Shown here in pieces: positions 58,034 to 64,000 of a stretch of 64,000 nucleotides of DNA (the stretch's first letter is position 1; each line of letters opens with the position of its first letter). The translations under genes and the position numbers were made by a program. Source of the stretch: Lactococcus ileimucosae (GTDB lineage Bacteria > Bacillota > Bacilli > Lactobacillales > Streptococcaceae); assembly GCF_943193185.1 (NCBI RefSeq), contig NZ_CALPDE010000007.1, forward strand, positions 1-64,000. Reading direction: 5' to 3'. A model generated the notes under the pieces. It saw only the letters and a list, made by a program, of their open reading frames with translations, did no database searches and had not been told where the DNA came from.

Positions 58034-59169
58034 TTTTTCTCGTCCAATTCTTTGAAAACTTTTACAAAAGCTTCTGCTGACTGTTCCCATGTAAAGTTTT
58101 CTACTACATTCTTAGATACTTTTTTCTGTATACGTCTCATCTCTTCTTTATTTGCAATAATTTTTCTCAGCGTTTGAAGTAAGGCAGCTTCACTGTTTTC
58201 GATAATAAAGCCATAACTTTCATCTGGCATAATATCTCGCGCCCCACCAACCGTTGGAGTAGCAATTACAACATTTTCTAGCATCGCTGCCTCAAGCATT
58301 GCTGTCGCAAAGCCTTCACTCCGAGACATCAAAACAAAAATATCCGATTGCGCATCTAACTCTAGTACTTTCTCATAAGGGAGTCGTCCTAAAAATCTTA
58401 TATTCTCTTGTTGATACTGTGTCTGAACTTCCTTTAATAGTGGTCCGTCACCAGCTATAATCAGTTCCAAGTCCTCTCTCTCTTTTGAAAGTTTTTCAAA
58501 AGCTGAAAGCAGTATTTCAACGCCTTTCATCTGTGGAATCAATCGCCCAGCATAAGAAATTACAGTCTTATCTTGGACTTTTTCTATTTTTTGGTTATTG
58601 TACTCTTCGACGGAGACTGCATTAGGAAGTGTACCTTTTGCATCTATGTTAAAAGTCTTTAACCACTCAGAAGCTTCCTTGGATACACCATAAAAAAGGG
58701 AAGTATTTTTCTTCACCTTCTTTATTAACCAATGCTCAATTTTTTGTAAAAATAAATCTAAAATGGGCTGGTTCAAGGTAAGATAGGACGAACCATGCTC
58801 GATAACGATTGCTTCTTTTCCTTTTTTCTTGGCCAGTTCAGTTCCTAACAGGGCAGGAAGGTGAAAACGAGTATTGGCAATATAATAATCAATAGGTTCA
58901 GATGAAATTTTCTTTATTAAAGAATGATATAAGGCATTCTTTTTCAAAAATGGATACCTGTTTTTCCAAATGTTTTTTACAGGAAGACGATAAATTTTTA
59001 TTCCTTCTTGTATCTCTTCGTTAAGCAAATCATCACTATGCTGAGTCGTCACTATAATGACATTATAGCCCCGCTCGTGTAACTTTTTACTAATATTATA
59101 GGTATAGCGTTCGACCCCCCCTAAATGGGGAAGGTAATATCCATTAAAAATCGCAACTGTTTTATTCAT
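58030..59169 (-). CDS. Family 4 glycosyltransferase
   Basis: 379 residues, GT-B fold. The N-domain has LPHLGGVERYTYNISKKL; the C-domain has AGRLIPQMKGVE and SRSEGFATAMLEAAML with the retaining-enzyme EX7E pattern. Cytoplasmic and membrane-associated by analogy. It overlaps the flippase gene by eight bases. Confidence 0.87.
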   Translation of the reverse strand: MNKTVAIFNGYYLPHLGGVERYTYNISKKLHERGYNVIIVTTQHSDDLLNEEIQEGIKIYRLPVKNIWKNRYPFLKKNALYHSLIKKISSEPIDYYIANTRFHLPALLGTELAKKKGKEAIVIEHGSSYLTLNQPILDLFLQKIEHWLIKKVKKNTSLFYGVSKEASEWLKTFNIDAKGTLPNAVSVEEYNNQKIEKVQDKTVISYAGRLIPQMKGVEILLSAFEKLSKEREDLELIIAGDGPLLKEVQTQYQQENIRFLGRLPYEKVLELDAQSDIFVLMSRSEGFATAMLEAAMLENVVIATPTVGGARDIMPDESYGFIIENSEAALLQTLRKIIANKEEMRRIQKKVSKNVVENFTWEQSAEAFVKVFKELDEKK

Positions 59170-60595
59170 TATTTTTCACCAATTGTTTTATATTTTTCAA
59201 ATCGCCAGAGAAGTACAAGAAAACCACAATTAAAACTAGCCAAATACTTCCTCTCACAAGAAGAGTAACAAAGGAATTTAAAATATTAGTAAAATCTTGT
59301 GTGAAATATAAAACTGCATAAAGCAATATTCCCAGGATGAAAGGTTTTATGAGATTACGTACAATTAGACGAAACTTTCCTTCAAGCGCTTGATTCATTA
59401 GCAAACTTCCTGAAATAACAAAATTGATTATATAAGAGATTGAAACTGCAATTGCCACAGTATTTATTGAACCAAAGGAAATTCCAACTATAATACTTAT
59501 ACAAATAATTCCTAAAGAAACTATCCCATTAAAGGATTGAATCCTCACAAGATTTCTTGCCTGCCATATTGCTGGCATCATCTGTGCTAGCATCTGTGCC
59601 CATATACTCAAACTTAAAAATCTCAGGGGCATGACTGCTCCCCCCCATTGATTTCCAAACAGTAAATAAATGATGGGCTCAGCATTGAGTGAAAAGAAAA
59701 CAGATACCGGAATCGCAATAAAGGCGAGGATTTGACTAATCTTTAAATAAGTATCTCTTATCAAAGGAACATTTTTTTCATGTTCGGCCAAGATGGGTTG
59801 TAAAACAGGGTTGACAACACTTAAAAACACAGTTATCGGAAGGGACAGCAATTGGTAACTTCTTGAATAATTTCCTAAGGGCTTTGCGCCAAAAAACTTA
59901 CTTACAAGTATATTATCGAAGTTACGATAAAAGTAGTTTAGTAATAAAAAGCTCGTTTGATATTTGACAAATGAAAAGATTTTCTTCATAGGTTCAATAC
60001 GCATTGATCGTGTATACTTAATATCTACCAATCGTAAATTCAACACAAGTATAATCGCTTCAATCATCGTAAAGGTGATTACCAATGAATATATCCCTGC
60101 ATGCATTATTGCAGCAGTTATACCCATTATCCCACTAATTATGCTTGCTCCAGCCAATCGAAGACTGATTGCCTTAAATCTTTTTTCCTTACTGAGGATA
60201 CCATTAGGCACTTGATTCATGGCTGCAGTAAGAATGATAAGTGACATTGACCAACAAATCGGGATATAGATAGGATTGTTGAAAATTGTTGATAATGTAA
60301 AGCCACCAACAACTCCGAAAAATAGAGAGGTAATCACACCGATTAAAATCGTATAATTAAAAATCACCCCATAATCTTCAGCTTTCAACTCTTTATTTTG
60401 CACAATTGCTGGTGCGATAGCTGTACCAGTTAAGAGCTGAAAAAATAAAATTAACACTTGTACCGTAGTTACTATCCCTATTTGTTCAGGTGTCAACAGT
60501 CGAGAAAGCACCATATTGAGGATAAGTTGTACAACTACGGTACTGTACTGAGCAATTGCCGTGAAAAATATTCCTGATTTAAACTCGTTTTTCAT
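59162..60595 (-). CDS. Polysaccharide flippase (Wzx/MOP family)
   Basis: 477 residues with about fourteen membrane helices (FTAIAQYSTVVVQLILNMVLSRLLTPEQIG is a classic Polysacc_synt start). It should flip lipid-linked repeat units across the membrane. A polymerase (Wzy) or ABC exporter is not seen in the window. ATGA overlap with the epimerase gene upstream. Confidence 0.87.
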   Translation of the reverse strand: MKNEFKSGIFFTAIAQYSTVVVQLILNMVLSRLLTPEQIGIVTTVQVLILFFQLLTGTAIAPAIVQNKELKAEDYGVIFNYTILIGVITSLFFGVVGGFTLSTIFNNPIYIPICWSMSLIILTAAMNQVPNGILSKEKRFKAISLRLAGASIISGIMGITAAIMHAGIYSLVITFTMIEAIILVLNLRLVDIKYTRSMRIEPMKKIFSFVKYQTSFLLLNYFYRNFDNILVSKFFGAKPLGNYSRSYQLLSLPITVFLSVVNPVLQPILAEHEKNVPLIRDTYLKISQILAFIAIPVSVFFSLNAEPIIYLLFGNQWGGAVMPLRFLSLSIWAQMLAQMMPAIWQARNLVRIQSFNGIVSLGIICISIIVGISFGSINTVAIAVSISYIINFVISGSLLMNQALEGKFRLIVRNLIKPFILGILLYAVLYFTQDFTNILNSFVTLLVRGSIWLVLIVVFLYFSGDLKNIKQLVKNNE

Positions 60596-61536
60596 TTGTG
60601 AAATTCATAATCTAAGTATTTCTTCATTCCACTTTCGAGATTATACTTTGGATTATATCCTATTTTCTTTAATTTTTGGATGTTACTGATTGAAAGTTTA
60701 ATATCGCCTTCTCTTGGTTCAGCATATTTGACATCTACCTCTTTGCCTAAATCGCTTTGGGAAAAGCGGATCAAATCATTCAAAGTCGTCTTTGTTCCAG
60801 TTCCAACATTGTAAACTTGGCCTAAAGATTGGTCAGATGTTGCAATAAGAAGCAATGCTTGGAGGACATCATCAATGTAAACAAAATCCCTTGCTTGCTC
60901 ACCATCGCCAAAAATTGTCAAGAGCTTCTGATTTTTCAGACAATCCACCAAAATCGAAATAAAACCGGAATATGGGGAATTAGGGTTCTGGTTTGGACCA
61001 TAGACATTGAAAAAGCGCGTTGCACTTGCCGGAATTTTGTAAAGATCATTATAAACCATGACCATTCTTTCCGAGGCAAATTTATCAACCGCGTAAGGTG
61101 TTAGCGGACGAATGATACTTTCTTCCTGTTTTGGAAGAGTTGGTTCATCTCCATAAACCGCTGCGCTTGAAGAAAAAATAAAGCGTTTTATTGATTTTTT
61201 CTTTGTCCGTAGAATCTCTAAAATCGCCATTGTACTGTCAAAGTTGACTTGATGAGTTTCATATGGACGAGCAACTGAATCCGCCACAGAGGCCACTGCT
61301 GCAAGATGAAAGATATAATCAAAGTCATTTTCTTCAAATACTTTTTCAAGCAGAGCTTTATCCGTTACAGAGCCTTTTATTTTTATTAAATTACTCGAGC
61401 TACTTAGATTAGAAAAATCTCCCATTGAGAGGTCATCAATAATCGTAACTTTATTATTAGGAAGAAGCCTATTAGCCAAAGATGAACCAATAAACCCTGC
61501 CCCACCAGTGATTAAAATATTATTGTTTTGAATCAT
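60592..61536 (-). CDS. NAD-dependent sugar epimerase/dehydratase
   Basis: 314 residues from ATG 61536, extended SDR family. The Rossmann motif is TGGAGFIGSSLA. The catalytic Ser and YxxxK are SSSAAVYGDE and PYAVDKFAS. It is probably a UDP-glucose or UDP-GlcNAc 4-epimerase (GalE/WbpP type) that supplies a galactose-type sugar for the wall polymer; the exact substrate is not decidable. Start overlaps the DUF2304 gene end by 17 bases. Confidence 0.87.
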   Translation of the reverse strand: MIQNNNILITGGAGFIGSSLANRLLPNNKVTIIDDLSMGDFSNLSSSSNLIKIKGSVTDKALLEKVFEENDFDYIFHLAAVASVADSVARPYETHQVNFDSTMAILEILRTKKKSIKRFIFSSSAAVYGDEPTLPKQEESIIRPLTPYAVDKFASERMVMVYNDLYKIPASATRFFNVYGPNQNPNSPYSGFISILVDCLKNQKLLTIFGDGEQARDFVYIDDVLQALLLIATSDQSLGQVYNVGTGTKTTLNDLIRFSQSDLGKEVDVKYAEPREGDIKLSISNIQKLKKIGYNPKYNLESGMKKYLDYEFHK

Positions 61537-61888
61537 TCTTATCTTCCACTTCTTCCACATTCTTCTTAAGTAATGATATTTCTTGAACTAAATTTTTTAT
61601 TTGCTTTTCAGCAGATATTAGAGACATCTGGTATTTTAAAACAATGATCAGTAAAATGCTTACCAGTATAAATAAGGATAATGCGGTAAGAGTTTGAATC
61701 CCAAAAAAATGTGCGACTTCACTTCCCACTTCTGGAAAAAGTGCTCCAAACAGAATAACTAATGCTAGAACCAGCCATTTCAACATGTGTCGGATTTCTG
61801 CTTTGTCTTTTCTAACAAGATGAATCGTATAAAAAAAGAATGAAACTGCTAGAATAATCGCTAATATTCGTAGTTGTAACGGCATCAT
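61520..61888 (-). CDS. DUF2304 small membrane protein
   Basis: 122 residues, three membrane helices (ILAIILAVSFFFYTIHLVRKDK start; LKWLVLALVILFGALFPEV) and a coiled C-terminus. DUF2304 proteins usually pair with a DPM-like glycosyltransferase, as here: its ATG overlaps the stop of that gene (61885-61888). The pair may make or flip a lipid-linked sugar used to decorate the wall polymer. Confidence 0.85.
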   Translation of the reverse strand: MMPLQLRILAIILAVSFFFYTIHLVRKDKAEIRHMLKWLVLALVILFGALFPEVGSEVAHFFGIQTLTALSLFILVSILLIIVLKYQMSLISAEKQIKNLVQEISLLKKNVEEVEDKNDSKQ

Positions 61889-62616
61889 TTTCTACCCTTC
61901 CCTAATAGTGACGTTGCTAAAATGGATAACGAAACACTAATCATATAGTTTACACCTTTTAAAAGACTTATGCTAGATGTCCCCGTAGTTCGTTCAAACA
62001 TTCTTACCCCTACCTCTTTTACACGAATATTTTTGGCAAAAAGATGCATGTAGCTTTCTGGCTCTGGGTATTGCCGAGGGTATCTTTTCACAAATTGTTC
62101 AATAACTTTTCTGTTCCCTGCACGATAACCACTGGTAACATCCATTATACGTATATTTGATGTGAGACGAATCAAAGTGGACAAAATCTTAATCCCAATT
62201 TGACGTGTTTTTGAAGATTTAAACTCTGAATTGCTCTCATCAAGGAACCTTGAACCAACAGTAAAATCTGCTTGGTCATTTATAATAGGGTCTATAAGTT
62301 GAGGCAGCGATTCGATATCATGCTGTCCATCACCATCAAACTGAACTGCGATATCATAACCATTTTTATAGGCATACATATATCCTGTCTGTACAGCTCC
62401 ACCAATTCCAAGGTTTTGAATAAGTTCAACGTGATTAATCTTATTCTCTTTTAGCACTTCCTCTTCGTTATCTGTTGAACCATCGTTAATTACCACATAA
62501 TCTAAGTTATAAGAAGAACTTTTAATATAATTTTCTACTTTTTTGATGTTCTCTGCAATCCCTTCTCCTTCGTTATACGCAGGAATGATTAGAAGAATTT
62601 TTGCTTTGTTAGTCAA
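61885..62616 (-). CDS. Polyprenyl-phosphate glycosyltransferase (DPM-like, family 2)
   Basis: 243 residues: LLIIPAYNEGEGIAENIKKV, VINDGSTDN and QFDGDGQHD (DxD), the dolichyl-phosphate-mannose-synthase type. It probably charges undecaprenyl phosphate with a single sugar for side-chain addition outside the membrane. Coupled to the DUF2304 gene. Confidence 0.87.
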   Translation of the reverse strand: MTNKAKILLIIPAYNEGEGIAENIKKVENYIKSSSYNLDYVVINDGSTDNEEEVLKENKINHVELIQNLGIGGAVQTGYMYAYKNGYDIAVQFDGDGQHDIESLPQLIDPIINDQADFTVGSRFLDESNSEFKSSKTRQIGIKILSTLIRLTSNIRIMDVTSGYRAGNRKVIEQFVKRYPRQYPEPESYMHLFAKNIRVKEVGVRMFERTTGTSSISLLKGVNYMISVSLSILATSLLGKGRK

Positions 62617-62634
62617 ATCTATGAAATTCCTCTC

Positions 62635-63486
62635 TTAGTCTTGGTTTTGTCTTTTTTCTACTTGTAACATTAATTTAATCAAGTATTTCCATCTGATTCC
62701 AGAATCTCTCTGCAAAAGACCTTTCAGAATCATTTTAACATATTTTCTTTTAAGTTGACAGAGCAAGTCGGGCTTATAGGCTTTGTAAAATCGATATTCG
62801 CTGCTAAAAATACTATGAAATCTTTCCTCTGACAGACTGGATAAATCTTGAACCGATAGGTGATGGCTAAGTTTACATTGCAACACCTTGACCTTTTTAT
62901 GACTCGAAATGATTTTTGAAAAGAGCCAATGGTCAAGGTAGTCAAGAGGAAACTCTTTTGTAAAACCACCGATTTGTTCAAGGAAAGACTCGTTCAGCGT
63001 TAGCGTACTGGATATTCCAGAAATATCTTGGTGATAGACACCCGCTTCTCTTGGGTAGAGGAGCATGTCCAAAGTCTCACTTGCTGTGGGAGAAATCTGT
63101 GTTGTGCCATCATATATTTTCGCGCAGTAAGCAACGATGTCACTCTCTCTTTCTTTACCTTCTAACTTAGAAAATAGAGTAAGCATATAGCTTTCTGTAA
63201 GTAAGGTATCATCGTCCAGCAACATCAGCCATTCGTCTTTTGACAAAGAGAGAGAAGTCTCATATGCTATACGGGTCCCTCGTTCTTTGGGATCAAGATT
63301 ATAAAGATATGTGAGTGAATGAAAAAGAGGAGAAAGCTTTATCTCTGAATAGTCTATAGCTCCGTTATCAAATACAATGACATTGAGCTTTTTTTTGATT
63401 GCATCACTAAGTTTGACAAGTGATGCAAAAGATTCTGTTTCCGTGAATTTTTGGGCATAAGCGACCAAACAAATTGTTATATTCAT
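62635..63486 (-). CDS. Family 2 glycosyltransferase
   Basis: 283 residues; ITICLVAYAQKF start, VIVFDNGAIDYS and LMLLDDDTLL (DDD metal site). It resembles rhamnosyl- or galactofuranosyltransferase-type GT2 enzymes in layout, but the donor is unknown. It follows the partial gene at the window end by two bases. Confidence 0.83.
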   Translation of the reverse strand: MNITICLVAYAQKFTETESFASLVKLSDAIKKKLNVIVFDNGAIDYSEIKLSPLFHSLTYLYNLDPKERGTRIAYETSLSLSKDEWLMLLDDDTLLTESYMLTLFSKLEGKERESDIVAYCAKIYDGTTQISPTASETLDMLLYPREAGVYHQDISGISSTLTLNESFLEQIGGFTKEFPLDYLDHWLFSKIISSHKKVKVLQCKLSHHLSVQDLSSLSEERFHSIFSSEYRFYKAYKPDLLCQLKRKYVKMILKGLLQRDSGIRWKYLIKLMLQVEKRQNQD

Positions 63487-63488
63487 AT

Positions 63489-64000
63489 TTATCGTTTCTT
63501 AAATTTCAAGAGCACTCTTTTAACCGTTCTCTTTATTTCAGACTTAAACGAACTTGAACTGTCTGCATTCACTGTGAGTAGATTTTCTATATGTCGCACG
63601 GCTTTCTTCTCACTGCCTTGGACTTTTTCAGCTTCTTCAATAAACGTTTTATAAACAAACTCTATAGAATATTTCTCTCGTACTTCCGAAATTTTATTGA
63701 TGCTGTTTTGCTTTTGCTCTGTAAAAGTTTCTAGGCTCAAGCTCATTTTTTCAGATAAGGCTTCAATATCTCCTAAAGGATACATTTCTCCTTCTTGAAA
63801 AATCTTGTATGCAGACGCGTAACCCGGGTTGTCCGATATGATGACTGGAAGACCTTTGAGTAGGGCTTCAATATAGACCAAACCAAAGGTCTCCATGGCC
63901 GAGCTGCTGACAAAGATATCCTTATCCGTGAGTTCTTCCCATGGATTATCTAGATGACCGGTCAGCTTCACATTTTTCAAATTATGCTTCTTAATATAAT
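63489..64000 (-). CDS. Family 4 glycosyltransferase, 3' part (runs off the window)
   Basis: The last 170 codons of a gene whose start lies beyond position 64000. The visible part is the C-domain of a GT-B enzyme: VSSSAMETFGLVYIEALLKG with the EX7E-type motif, then LPVIISDNPGYA and a DIEAL segment. Any start codon inside the window would cut off the N-domain, so I treat it as partial. Confidence 0.85.
   Translation of the reverse strand, partial: YIKKHNLKNVKLTGHLDNPWEELTDKDIFVSSSAMETFGLVYIEALLKGLPVIISDNPGYASAYKIFQEGEMYPLGDIEALSEKMSLSLETFTEQKQNSINKISEVREKYSIEFVYKTFIEEAEKVQGSEKKAVRHIENLLTVNADSSSSFKSEIKRTVKRVLLKFKKR

Overview
The window looks like a chromosome segment from a low-GC Gram-positive bacterium of the Streptococcaceae, most likely a Lactococcus (perhaps nearer L. 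garvieae than L. lactis; the species is a guess). The grounds are lactococcal-type ribosomal proteins, a ZitR/AdcR-type zinc regulon, the rpmG-secE-nusG block beside pbp2A, a comG competence operon, a YSIRK-type adhesin and a Rgp-like cell-wall polysaccharide cluster. Nearly every gene lies on the minus strand. The + strand holds only zitRQP, mscL, a pseudouridine synthase gene and a lysozyme gene.

Layout. 1-2672: 5' part of a large wall-anchored adhesin. 3258-4568: CNNM/CorC-type membrane protein. 4600-6050: decayed DNA with the wreck of an ABC-transporter ATPase gene. 6095-33039: the S10/spc/alpha ribosomal supercluster, read right to left from rpsJ to rplQ. It is broken at several points by foreign cargo: a frameshifted Na/Pi cotransporter gene and an L-lactate dehydrogenase gene between rpsN and rpsH; a BMP-family lipoprotein gene between rpmD and rplO; an LRR surface protein between secY and adk; and a DUF6273-type surface protein plus the divergently placed zitRQP genes between adk and infA. 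The restarts rpsJ, rpsH, rplO and infA each have a convincing sigma-A promoter. 33350-42547: mscL, a MATE exporter, nusG/secE/rpmG, oatA, pbp2A, an rluD-like gene, the zinc-binding lipoprotein gene (zitS-like) and the comGA-comGG operon. 46029-51652: rpsU, then guaB flanked by two inverted surface-protein genes, a phosphodiesterase and a lysozyme that share SLH-like repeats. 51749-64000: cell-wall polysaccharide/teichoic-acid genes (glycosyltransferases, LicD, TagD, flippase, sugar epimerase, DUF2304, DUF2142), running off the window.

How they work together. Translation genes form the backbone. Around them sits envelope biology: peptidoglycan synthesis and O-acetylation, wall polysaccharide synthesis, surface adhesins and DNA-uptake pseudopili. 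Zinc homeostasis is split: zitRQP and the distant lipoprotein gene share the same ZitR-type operator laid over the -35 box.

Best leads: (1) a 161-bp perfect inverted repeat inside the two SLH-like genes that flank guaB, where recombination would swap domains in frame; (2) a T13 tract forming most of the 17-bp promoter spacer of the DUF6273 surface-protein gene, a layout typical of phase variation; (3) a family of three homologous terminator-like hairpins; (4) predicted leaderless mRNAs for the zinc lipoprotein, rpmG and possibly the rluD-like gene; (5) a 10-bp perfect inverted repeat bracketing the rpsH promoter. No search or folding program was run; all calls come from reading the sequence.
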